Below the pieces are notes generated by a model. It was given only the letters and a program-made list of their open reading frames with translations, was not told the origin of the DNA and did not search any database. A stretch of DNA of 13,526 nucleotides, from assembly GCA_013003325.1 (NCBI GenBank), contig JABDJU010000256.1:1-13526 (forward strand). Direction: 5' to 3'. How positions within the stretch are numbered: position 1 is the first letter of the stretch; each line of letters starts with the position of its first letter. Source of the DNA: Acidimicrobiales bacterium. Lineage in GTDB: Bacteria; Actinomycetota; Acidimicrobiia; Acidimicrobiales; SZUA-35. Positions 1-6,966 of the stretch are shown here, in pieces. Position numbers and translations under genes: made by a program.

Positions 1-2321
1 GCCAGCACCTGACCCTGCCCGGCCTCTCGAACCGCAGCGAGGCCCGAACCCACACCGAACCAGCCGGGAATGATCTGACGGCTCTGGGTCCAACCGAAGA
101 CCCACGGAATCGCCCGAAGGTCATCAATGCTGCTTCCCCCGCCTGAGCGACGAGCCGGCCGCGAACCGATGTTGAGTGCACCTAGCTCCTCGACCGGCGT
201 GGAGGTCTGGAAATAGGCCGGCAGCGAGGGATCCTCAACGAAGGACCGATATACGGCAAAGGCTGCGGCCGACATCGACTCCATCGTGTCCGACCACAGC
301 GTCAGTCGGTCGGGGTCGAGATCGGAGGTCTGCTTGGCCACGGTGGCTTCGAGCACTGCGGCCAAGGCCAGGTCGAGGTTCCGGTGAGCGATGTCGGGCT
401 GGCCGTACTTGTCGGCGATGACTTCGCCCTGCTCGGTGATCTTGAGTTCGCCGTCGACCACACCGGAAGGCTGGCTGAGAATCGCCTCGTGGGTCGGGCC
501 ACCGCCACGCCCAACCGAGCCGCCACGTCCGTGGAAGACCCGCATCCGGACGTTGTGGCTCTGGGCGACGGTGCGGATGGCTCGGAGCGCCTTGTGTATC
601 TCCCACTGGCTCGTTGTGATGCCGCCGTCCTTGTTGGAGTCGGAGTATCCGACCATGACTTCTTGAACCCCGCCCCGGAGTTCCACGATCCGGCGATAGG
701 AGGGGATCTTCAGCAGCTGATCGAGCGTGTCGCCGATCTGGCGAAGGTCGCCGATGGTCTCGAACAGCGGCACAAATCCGAGTCGGGCCACACCTGCGGA
801 CAGGTCGACAAGGCCGACCTCCCGGGCCAGCAGAACCGGAGCGAGGATGTCGTCGACCCCCTCGGTCATCGACACGATGTAGCTACGAGCCATCTCGTCG
901 CCGAATTCGTCCATGAGGTCGCGCAGGGTTCTGAACACATCGAGCGCGTCCCGCTCCTCGAGCGGGGTGCCGGGAGGGGACAGCGGTCGCCGCGAGTTCA
1001 GCTCGGCAGTGAGCAGCGCAATTCGACCGGCCCGGTCCTCCGGATACGCCGTTCCGGCGGCCATGAACAGTCGACCCAGCGACTCGTGATGTCGGACCGT
1101 GTGTTCGCGGATGTCGAGAATGGCCAGATGGAACCCGATCGTGGCGACCAGCCGTCGAACCCTGGCCACACGACCGTCGGCCAACAAGGAGCCGTCGTTT
1201 GCCCGCAGCGACCGGTCGATGAGTCGCAGGTCATCTTCGAGCTGGGCCGGCCGGGTGTAGCGCCGCGACCCTGCCGGAGTTCGGGCTGCCTCATTCAGGC
1301 GTTGGATCATCACGTTCAGCCGAAGCCGGTACCACTCACCATCGTTGATCCGGCCGACCCGGGCGAACACATCGGCGAAGGGTTCACGGTCAGCCTCGAC
1401 CGCAGCCATCAGCTCCTCGCTGGCCGGGCGGATGAGCTCGGTGGTCGACAGCTCCCGGCGAAGGAGCTCGAGTTCATCGATCAGAATCCGCAGCGCTCGG
1501 GTGCGCTGGAGTTCGACCACGGCCCGCGTCGTGGCTGGCGTGACGTTCGGGTTGCCGTCGCGATCTCCGCCAACCCAGGACCCGAACACCACGGGTGCAA
1601 CCGCGGGATCCAGCGATGCCTTCACGTCTTCCAGGGCGACGTCGAGATCTTCCCAGATGCTGGGCAGGCTGTGTCGAACGACCTGCTCAACGTAGTAGAG
1701 AAGGGTGCGGGCCTCGTCGAGGGGCAAGGGTTTCTCCCGCCGGATCTCGTCGGTCTGCCATAGAGCGTCGACCAGTTCGTCGATCCGTCGGTCGATACGC
1801 CGCTGCTCCCAGCTGGTGCAGCGGTCCGAGCCACGTGCTTCGACCAGTTGGGCGATCTGGCGGAGCTTGTCGAGGATCGACCGTCGAGATGCCTCGGTCG
1901 GGTGGGCGGTGAACACCGGTTGCAGCGACGACCGCAGGAGCCCCTCGACGATGTCGTCGCCGGAGAACCCTTTGTGGGTGAGCGACGGAATGGTGTCGGA
2001 CAGTCGCCCGGCGTTGGCCTTGCTGAGGTTGAGATCTTCGATTCGATGTACCTGCTCGACCACGTTGGCCAGGTGGAAGTACGTGGTGAACGCTCGGACC
2101 AGCCGCATCGAATCGACCAGGTCGGCGTCGGCGAGGATGGTGGTGAGTTCGAGACCGGCGTCCTCGTCGCCGTCCCGCCGCAACGAGCGGGACAGGATCC
2201 GCACCCGTTCGACGAGGTCGAGGAACGACTGGCCTTCCTGGCGGGCGATCGACTGGCCGAGCTGGCGACCCAGGCGGCGAATGTCGTCGCGGAGTGCCTG
2301 GTCCTGTTCGTGGGGGCTCAC
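1..2321 (-). CDS. ppc: Phosphoenolpyruvate carboxylase (3' part outside window)
   Basis: PEP carboxylase adds bicarbonate to phosphoenolpyruvate to give oxaloacetate, refilling the TCA cycle and supplying aspartate, the precursor of the DAP/lysine pathway encoded nearby. The frame is open from the GTG at 2321 to the left edge, 773 codons of the roughly 880-930 usual for the family, so only the C-terminal part is missing. Visible motifs are VFTAHPTEA with catalytic His at about residue 140 (1890-1919), GYSDSNKDGG with the active-site Lys at about 564 (621-650), and the glycine/arginine-rich loop FHGRGGSVGRGGGP (496-540). The last residues seen, around IPGWFGVGSGL, also match the family. The GTG at 2321 was chosen because it gives SPHEQDQALRDDIRRLG, like the N-terminus of short bacterial PEPCs; a further in-frame GTG lies at 2357. 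There is no Shine-Dalgarno, but TATAAC sits 6 nt upstream, which suggests a leaderless mRNA. It diverges from the methyltransferase gene. Confidence 0.96.
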   Translation of the reverse strand, partial: MSPHEQDQALRDDIRRLGRQLGQSIARQEGQSFLDLVERVRILSRSLRRDGDEDAGLELTTILADADLVDSMRLVRAFTTYFHLANVVEQVHRIEDLNLSKANAGRLSDTIPSLTHKGFSGDDIVEGLLRSSLQPVFTAHPTEASRRSILDKLRQIAQLVEARGSDRCTSWEQRRIDRRIDELVDALWQTDEIRREKPLPLDEARTLLYYVEQVVRHSLPSIWEDLDVALEDVKASLDPAVAPVVFGSWVGGDRDGNPNVTPATTRAVVELQRTRALRILIDELELLRRELSTTELIRPASEELMAAVEADREPFADVFARVGRINDGEWYRLRLNVMIQRLNEAARTPAGSRRYTRPAQLEDDLRLIDRSLRANDGSLLADGRVARVRRLVATIGFHLAILDIREHTVRHHESLGRLFMAAGTAYPEDRAGRIALLTAELNSRRPLSPPGTPLEERDALDVFRTLRDLMDEFGDEMARSYIVSMTEGVDDILAPVLLAREVGLVDLSAGVARLGFVPLFETIGDLRQIGDTLDQLLKIPSYRRIVELRGGVQEVMVGYSDSNKDGGITTSQWEIHKALRAIRTVAQSHNVRMRVFHGRGGSVGRGGGPTHEAILSQPSGVVDGELKITEQGEVIADKYGQPDIAHRNLDLALAAVLEATVAKQTSDLDPDRLTLWSDTMESMSAAAFAVYRSFVEDPSLPAYFQTSTPVEELGALNIGSRPARRSGGGSSIDDLRAIPWVFGWTQSRQIIPGWFGVGSGLAAVREAGQGQVL

Positions 2322-2327
2322 CGAGTC

Positions 2328-2333
2328 GTTATA
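2328..2333 (-). promoter_or_regulatory. Putative -10 element of ppc (leaderless start)
   Basis: TATAAC on the minus strand (5 of 6 to TATAAT), followed by 6 nt and then the GTG of ppc. Transcription would begin at or next to the start codon. No good -35 is visible at 16-19 bp. It lies in the 64-bp divergent region shared with the methyltransferase promoter. Confidence 0.45.
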
Positions 2334-2372
2334 TCGGGCTGGCGGGCCGGGAGGCACCGAGATCGCTGGCTC

Positions 2373-2378
2373 TAGGAT
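2373..2378 (+). promoter_or_regulatory. Putative -10 element of the methyltransferase gene (leaderless start)
   Basis: TAGGAT (fits TAnnnT) followed by exactly 7 nt and then the GTG at 2386. No Shine-Dalgarno lies between them, so the mRNA is probably leaderless. No clear -35 is seen. Confidence 0.5.
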
Positions 2379-2385
2379 CGGTTCG

Positions 2386-3186
2386 GTGAACGACACGTAC
2401 ACCCACGGCCATCACTCCAGCGTGCTGAAGTCGCATACCTGGCGAACGGCTCAGAACTCAGCCGGCTATCTGCTCGCCCATCTCTCGCCCGCACTGTCGC
2501 TGCTCGACGTCGGCTGCGGGCCGGCGACGATCTCTTGTGATCTGGCCACGCGGGTAGGTCACGTCCTAGGAATCGACACGGCCGAGGGAATTCTCGACAC
2601 GGCCGAAGCTACCAAGGTGGAGCGGGGGGCCGACAACGTCGAGTTCCGGCTCGGCGACGTCTACCGGCTGGAGTTCGAGGACAACAGCTTCGATGTGGTT
2701 CACGCCCACCAAGTGCTTCAGCACCTGAGCGACCCCGTGACCGCGCTGAAAGAGATGGTTCGAGTGGCCAAGCCCGGTGGTCTTGTTGCGGTGAGGGATG
2801 CCGATTATCACGCCATGAGTTGGTACCCCGAACCTGCAGGCCTCGATCTCTGGATGGATGTGTACCAGCGGGTGGCTCGACGCAATGACGCCGAGCCCGA
2901 CGCCGCCCGCCACCTGCTGCGGTGGACCGCTGAAGCCGGAATCGAGCGAGACCGCGTCGAAGCGTCCGTCGGGACCTGGCTCTACTGCACCGAAGCAGAA
3001 CGACTGTGGTGGGGCGCCCTCTGGGCTGAGCGGTCGGTCAGTTCGGCGTTCGGCACGCAGGCCCGTGAGTACGCCATCGCCACCGAGGAGGATCTGGCGG
3101 TGATCGTCGAGGGGTGGAAGGAGTGGATGACGGACCCCTCTGCGTGGTTCGTGGTCCCCAACGGTGAACTATTGATTCGCGTCTGA
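2386..3186 (+). CDS. Class I SAM-dependent methyltransferase, UbiE/COQ5-like, substrate unknown
   Basis: A 266-residue protein with a Rossmann-type methyltransferase fold. Motif I LLDVGCGPATI (about 39-49) binds S-adenosylmethionine, an acidic residue in GIDTAEGIL (about 62) would bind the ribose hydroxyls, and the post-core segments FDVVHAHQVLQHLSDP and LKEMVRVAKPGGLVAV are typical of the Methyltransf_11/25 families. The N-terminus THGHHSSVLKSHTWRTAQNSAGYLL resembles a family of small-molecule methyltransferases found in actinobacteria and fungi whose substrates are mostly unknown. The frame is open far upstream through ppc antisense, but the GTG at 2386 is where family similarity begins and a -10 hexamer sits 7 nt before it. 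The 3' end overlaps miaA tail to tail by 18 bp (3169-3186). A biosynthetic methyltransferase is likely, but the substrate cannot be read from the sequence. Confidence 0.88.
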   Translation: MNDTYTHGHHSSVLKSHTWRTAQNSAGYLLAHLSPALSLLDVGCGPATISCDLATRVGHVLGIDTAEGILDTAEATKVERGADNVEFRLGDVYRLEFEDNSFDVVHAHQVLQHLSDPVTALKEMVRVAKPGGLVAVRDADYHAMSWYPEPAGLDLWMDVYQRVARRNDAEPDAARHLLRWTAEAGIERDRVEASVGTWLYCTEAERLWWGALWAERSVSSAFGTQAREYAIATEEDLAVIVEGWKEWMTDPSAWFVVPNGELLIRV

Positions 3187-4101
3187 GTCCGATCGATCGG
3201 CCTCGGCCAGGGCGGTGAGGGCGTCGTCGATGAGCGTGGGGGAGAGGGCGTCCAGCCATCGGATCCGAGGGTCTCGACGGAACCATCGCTGCTGTCGCCG
3301 CGCGAACCGCCTCGTTCGTTTCTTCGCTTCTTCCACCTGCTCAGCAAGCGGTGCGCCGTCGTCGAGGTGGCGCAGCAGTTCCCTGTAGCCCAGCGCCTGG
3401 CTTGCGGTTCGCGACAGCGGGCGAGGCAGCAGGGCAACCTCATCGAGGAATCCTCGTTCCATCTGTTGATCGAACCTGGCGTTGATCCGTGCATCGAGGC
3501 TGCTGCGGTCGATTTCGAGGCCGAGCTGGACGAAGCGGGTAGGCGGATACGCATCGACCCCGGGGCCGAACGATGAAAAAGGTCGGCCGCTACCGAGCGT
3601 GACCTCGAGAGCCCGCAGTACCCGACGACGGTTGCCGGGCTCCATTCTCGTGGCGGCGAGCGGGTCGAGTTCGGCCAGGCGGGAGTGCAGCATCGCGGTG
3701 TCAGGCTCGGCGCTCAGTTCCGCCGCAAGGTCGGGGAACTTGGGCGGGGTGTCGAAATCGTCGACGACGGCACGGACGTACAGTCCGGTCCCACCCACCA
3801 ACACAGCTCGTTCGCCACTCGATTCGACCTGGGCCAATGCATCCGCGACGTGATGCTGGAACTGGGCCACATCGAATTCCTCGGTCGGGTCGACCACGTC
3901 GATGAGGTGATGGGTGACGCCGGCTCGCTCGGCCTCGGTCGGCTTGGCCGTGCCGACATCCATGCCGCGATACACCGACATCGCATCGGCGGAGATGATC
4001 TGGCACGCACCCAGCCTCACCGCCAGTTGCACTCCTAGGTTTGACTTTCCGCTGCCGGTTGGGCCCACGATGACGATCGGGGCACCGGTCACCGGAGCCA
4101 T
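3169..4101 (-). CDS. miaA: tRNA dimethylallyltransferase
   Basis: MiaA transfers a dimethylallyl group from dimethylallyl diphosphate to N6 of A37 in tRNAs that read codons starting with U. The 310-residue length is normal. The P-loop GPTGSGKS is at 13-20, followed by SADAMSVYRGMDVGTAKP (about 37-54), HHLIDVVDP, the GGTGLYV loop, QALGYREL, and the C-terminal RRFARRQQRWFRRDPRIRWLD block; all are family signatures. The ATG at 4101 is given here. The GTG at 4092 is an equally good start: it forms a GTGA overlap with the stop of the preceding gene and leaves a shorter N-terminus like that of mycobacterial MiaA. Either way the gene overlaps the upstream pseudokinase gene (4-13 bp), implying translational coupling. 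Its 3' end overlaps the convergent methyltransferase gene by 18 bp. Confidence 0.96.
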   Translation of the reverse strand: MAPVTGAPIVIVGPTGSGKSNLGVQLAVRLGACQIISADAMSVYRGMDVGTAKPTEAERAGVTHHLIDVVDPTEEFDVAQFQHHVADALAQVESSGERAVLVGGTGLYVRAVVDDFDTPPKFPDLAAELSAEPDTAMLHSRLAELDPLAATRMEPGNRRRVLRALEVTLGSGRPFSSFGPGVDAYPPTRFVQLGLEIDRSSLDARINARFDQQMERGFLDEVALLPRPLSRTASQALGYRELLRHLDDGAPLAEQVEEAKKRTRRFARRQQRWFRRDPRIRWLDALSPTLIDDALTALAEADRSDSDANQ

Positions 4102-4670
4102 CCAAGAAGCAACGACGTGAGAACGTGATGGTCGAGCCGGACGAGATCGGGGTCAGACCCGTAGGCCTGGTAGAACCCGAACACGGCCTCGGGGCCGAGC
4201 GTGTCGTGGATGCTGTGGTGCAGCACCGCAAGGTCCAGGTGGCGATCGCCGACCAGTCCAAACGGTGCAACGAGGCCGGCCACCTCGCCTCGGTCGATGA
4301 GGAAACGGTCGATCGTGGCAGCCCCGACCAAGCACACCGACCGGTCGGGCGGCGCGTGTCGGTCCTGCCACAGTTCGACGAGGCGCACCGCGGAGTATCG
4401 GCGGTATGGATCGGGTAGTTCGTCTGGGCGGATCTCGCCGCGAACAAATCGCTCCTGGACGCAGGCGACGAGATCGAGCGGTTGCGCCGAAGGGGGAGGA
4501 CGTACATCGTGGACCGCAGCGAGGCCGCGGCCCAGAGCGCCCGGCAGCGCAGGAAGGTCTCCGTGCAGGTCTGGTCGGTCGGCTGGGGCCGCTCCTTGGA
4601 TATCTGAAATGACTGGGAACGATGCTGAAATCTCGACCGCAACGGCAGAGCTGAACAGGGCCTCATCCAT
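4089..4670 (-). CDS. Degenerate aminoglycoside-phosphotransferase-like protein (predicted pseudokinase)
   Basis: A 193-residue protein that I read as the C-lobe of an APH-type kinase without its N-lobe. Residues about 42-110 fit the helical region, for example LGRGLAAVHDVRP. Residues 112-126, CLVGAATIDRFLID, align with the APH catalytic loop HGDxxxxN, but His, Asp and Asn are replaced by V115, A117 and R122. VAPFG (134-138) replaces the metal-binding IDxG. The segment after it, DRHLDLAVLHHSIHDTLGPEA and FYQAYG, matches the APH(3') C-terminus well. Family members usually have about 260 residues; the ATP-binding N-lobe is absent and there is no room for it upstream. The ATG at 4670 is preceded by GGAG (4677-4680) at 6 nt and is preferred over an in-frame GTG at 4682. 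The stop overlaps the start of miaA. The homology rests on pattern only and the function is unknown. Confidence 0.75.
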   Translation of the reverse strand: MDEALFSSAVAVEISASFPVISDIQGAAPADRPDLHGDLPALPGALGRGLAAVHDVRPPPSAQPLDLVACVQERFVRGEIRPDELPDPYRRYSAVRLVELWQDRHAPPDRSVCLVGAATIDRFLIDRGEVAGLVAPFGLVGDRHLDLAVLHHSIHDTLGPEAVFGFYQAYGSDPDLVRLDHHVLTSLLLGWLR

Positions 4671-4688
4671 TTCGCTCTCCACACTCCG

Positions 4689-4717
4689 AGGCTATGTGGC
4701 AAACCTCGTACACTGAA
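4689..4717 (-). promoter_or_regulatory. Putative promoter of the pseudokinase-miaA unit
   Basis: TTCAGT (4712-4717) and TAGCCT (4689-4694) on the minus strand, 17 bp apart. Predicted transcription start is about 4682, leaving a short leader that contains the GGAG ribosome site. Its -35 overlaps the -10 of the divergent dapF promoter, so the two could interfere with each other. The -35 match is weak (3 of 6). Confidence 0.35.
4709..4714 (+). promoter_or_regulatory. Putative -10 element of dapF (leaderless start)
   Basis: TACACT (fits TAnnnT) followed by 8 nt and then the GTG of dapF at 4723. The GGAG at 4720-4723 is too close to the start to act as a ribosome site, so a leaderless or near-leaderless transcript is likely. 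Confidence 0.45.
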
Positions 4718-4722
4718 CCGGA

Positions 4723-5526
4723 GTGATACGACTCAGCAAACACCACGGTCTTGGCAACGACTTTCTGGTCGCGGTCGAGCCGGCCCGGACGCTTTCGCCC
4801 ACGGATGCATTGGCGTGGTGCGATCGGCGGCGCGGCGTCGGTGCCGACGGGCTCATTGCCGCCGAACCTTTGGCGTCGGACGGCTCGCTCTGGTCGATGG
4901 CGCTGTGGAATGCCGACGGAAGCCGCGCCGAGGTCAGCGGCAACGGAATCCGTTGTCTGGCCCAGGCGATCGTGATGAGCAGAGGGGTCACCGAACGGGC
5001 AGCCCTGAGCATCCGCACCGATGGCGGCATACGCCAGCTGGAGATTTGGGGCGACCGCCGCAGCGGTGTGCATCATGCCCGGGTCAGCATGGGAGCCGCT
5101 GCGCCGGGTCCGGACCCCTACGACAAATGGGAGCTGTTCGGGCTTCAGCCGATCAGGCAACAGACGGTCAATATCGGCAACCCGCATCTGGTGGTGGAGA
5201 TCGACGATCCTGAGCTGATCGATCTCACGTCGATCGGTCCCGAGGTTGAGACCAACTACGACCGAGGAATCAACCTCCACCTGATCCGGGTCGACAACCC
5301 GACCTCGATCTCGCTCTACGTGTGGGAGAGAGGAGCGGGCGTGACCGAGGCCTGTGGATCGGGTGCGTCGGCTGCGGCGTGGGCAACAAATCGGTGGGGT
5401 CTCACCGAGAGTTCGGTTACTGTCAGGCAGCCCGGTGGAGACGCCACCGTGGATCTCGCCGATGACGACGAGGTGTTCCTCACCGGACCCACCACCTACG
5501 TTGCCCACATCGACGTGCCCGACTGA
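4723..5526 (+). CDS. dapF: Diaminopimelate epimerase with Ser at the first catalytic position
   Basis: DapF interconverts LL- and meso-diaminopimelate in the cytoplasm, the last step before lysine and before DAP enters peptidoglycan precursors. The 267 residues show the standard layout: HHGLGNDF (7-14), RRGVGADG (36-43), WNADGSRAEVSGNGIRC (62-78), NIGNPHLVV, ETNYDRGINLH, and ERGAGVTEACGSG with the second catalytic Cys at 211. The first catalytic Cys, normally in the CGNG motif, is Ser72 here. Ser/Cys pairs occur in other members of the proline-racemase-like fold, so activity is possible but not certain. The GTG at 4723 gives the conserved N-terminus and follows a -10 hexamer. It is first in an operon with hflX (3-nt gap) and the aminotransferase gene. 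miaA-dapF-hflX proximity is common in actinobacteria, though miaA is divergent here. Confidence 0.94.
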   Translation: MIRLSKHHGLGNDFLVAVEPARTLSPTDALAWCDRRRGVGADGLIAAEPLASDGSLWSMALWNADGSRAEVSGNGIRCLAQAIVMSRGVTERAALSIRTDGGIRQLEIWGDRRSGVHHARVSMGAAAPGPDPYDKWELFGLQPIRQQTVNIGNPHLVVEIDDPELIDLTSIGPEVETNYDRGINLHLIRVDNPTSISLYVWERGAGVTEACGSGASAAAWATNRWGLTESSVTVRQPGGDATVDLADDDEVFLTGPTTYVAHIDVPD

Positions 5527-5529
5527 ATC

Positions 5530-6966
5530 GTGTCTTCTTCCGAACCCCTCGACAACGACAGCGTTCCATCAGCCCCGGAGCTCTATCCGCCGGATGAAGG
5601 CTCGTGGTGGAGCGACCCCGGCGACGGTGATCCCATCGACGACGAGACCGATGTTGAGGCCGAGGAGACCCATCGCGGTGCGTTCGGCGAATACGGCGGC
5701 GAGATCCGGGGCGGATTCCTCGATCGCGCCTTTCGGGAGCGCATCGTCGTGGTCGGAATGGCTCACAGCGGGATGGACCCCGCCGTAGCGGAGGCCAGCC
5801 TCGACGAGTTGGAGCTGCTGGTCGATACCGCCGGCGCCGATGTGGTGGCCCGCATCATGCAGCGCCGCGATCGCCCCGACCGTGCCACCTTCGTTGGCAA
5901 GGGCAAGGTCGATGAGATCCTCGAGACCGCCCTGGCACACGATGCGGACACCGTCGTGTTCGACGACGAGCTCACGCCGGCGCAGGGATTCAACCTGGAG
6001 AAGATCCTCGGTCGTACCGCCCTCGACCGCACCGCGGTCATCCTCGACATCTTCGCCCAGCACGCCACCTCGACCGAGGGGAAAACGCAAGTCGAGCTGG
6101 CCCAGCTGCGCTACAACCTGCCCCGGCTCCGCGGCAAGAAATCGTTCAGCCAGCAGGCCGGCGGAATCGGTACGCGCGGTCCGGGCGAGACACAGCTCGA
6201 GGTTGATCGCCGCCGTCTGCTGCGGCGAATCCACAAGCTGGAACGCGACCTGAAGGCGATTTCTGGACGGCGGGAGAACCAGCGCAAGGCCCGGCACCGT
6301 TCGCCGTACTCGGTCGTCTCGATCGTCGGGTACACCAACGCTGGTAAATCCACGCTCTTGCGAACGCTGACCGGAGCCGACGTCAAGGTCGAGGATCAGT
6401 TGTTCGCCACCGTCGATCCCACCACCAGAAAGCTCAGGCTTCCAGGAGGGGAGCAGATCCTGCTCACCGACACGGTCGGGTTTGTCAAGAAGCTGCCCCA
6501 CACCCTCGTCGAGGCGTTCAAGTCAACCCTCGAGGTGGCGGCCGGGGCCGACCTCTTGCTTCACGTGGTCGATGGGGCGGGCCCCGACCCCGACGCCCAC
6601 ATCATGGCGGTTAGGGAGGTACTCGAGGGCATCGGGGCCGGCGAGGTGGAGCAGCTCCTGGTGTTCAACAAGATGGACGCCTCGGAGGAGGTGAAGCGAC
6701 TGGTCGATTTGAACGAGGGTTCGGTTGGGATCTCGGCCCAGACCGGCCACGGGCTCGACGATCTGCTGCGGGCCATCGGCGATCGATTGCGGGCCGGATC
6801 ATCGGTCTATGACCTGGCGATTCCGTTCAGCCGCGGTGATGTGGTCGCTGCCCTTCACAGAGAGGGAGAGGTTCTCACCGAGTACAGCGACGCCGACGGC
6901 ATGCGGTTCACGGCCCGGTTGGCCGATGATTCGGCGTCCCGTCTCGACGATTGGATCGTCGGATGA
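5530..6966 (+). CDS. hflX: Ribosome-associated GTPase HflX
   Basis: HflX binds the 50S subunit or stalled 70S ribosomes and splits or rescues them using GTP, mainly under stress. The 478 residues contain an N-terminal HflX domain from about residue 70, the signature GIGTRGPGETQLEVDRRR (from 212) at the end of the coiled-coil linker, and the G domain with P-loop GYTNAGKST (267-275), switch DTVGF (314-318), and NKMD (380-383). The first 65 or so residues are rich in Asp, Glu, Ser, Gly and Pro and look disordered. The GTG at 5530 lies 3 nt after the dapF stop with no Shine-Dalgarno, so translation is probably coupled to dapF. The stop overlaps the start of the next gene as ATGA. Confidence 0.97.
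   Translation: MSSSEPLDNDSVPSAPELYPPDEGSWWSDPGDGDPIDDETDVEAEETHRGAFGEYGGEIRGGFLDRAFRERIVVVGMAHSGMDPAVAEASLDELELLVDTAGADVVARIMQRRDRPDRATFVGKGKVDEILETALAHDADTVVFDDELTPAQGFNLEKILGRTALDRTAVILDIFAQHATSTEGKTQVELAQLRYNLPRLRGKKSFSQQAGGIGTRGPGETQLEVDRRRLLRRIHKLERDLKAISGRRENQRKARHRSPYSVVSIVGYTNAGKSTLLRTLTGADVKVEDQLFATVDPTTRKLRLPGGEQILLTDTVGFVKKLPHTLVEAFKSTLEVAAGADLLLHVVDGAGPDPDAHIMAVREVLEGIGAGEVEQLLVFNKMDASEEVKRLVDLNEGSVGISAQTGHGLDDLLRAIGDRLRAGSSVYDLAIPFSRGDVVAALHREGEVLTEYSDADGMRFTARLADDSASRLDDWIVG

Noticed and set aside
384..1763. 459-codon plus-strand ORF antisense to ppc
   Set aside because: It lies wholly inside the PEP carboxylase gene, which has intact catalytic motifs; the product has no recognisable motif. 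Long antisense frames are usual in GC-rich coding DNA.
1705..2385. Upstream extension of the methyltransferase frame
   Set aside because: It runs antisense through the start of ppc, gives Arg/Ser-rich sequence without family similarity, and would ignore the promoter-linked GTG at 2386.
4557..4568. HGD tripeptide at residues 36-38 of the pseudokinase, possibly the kinase catalytic loop
   Set aside because: It lies before the C-lobe helices, lacks the following Asn, and the segment aligning with the true catalytic loop is at 115-122.
3701..4702. 333-codon minus-strand ORF
   Set aside because: Shadow frame across miaA and the pseudokinase gene; Arg/Pro/Ser-rich with no motif.
4663..5508. 281-codon minus-strand ORF antisense to dapF
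   Set aside because: dapF is clearly the coding strand; the antisense product is low-complexity.
5569..6501. 310-codon minus-strand ORF antisense to hflX
   Set aside because: hflX has all GTPase motifs in the other strand; this is a shadow.
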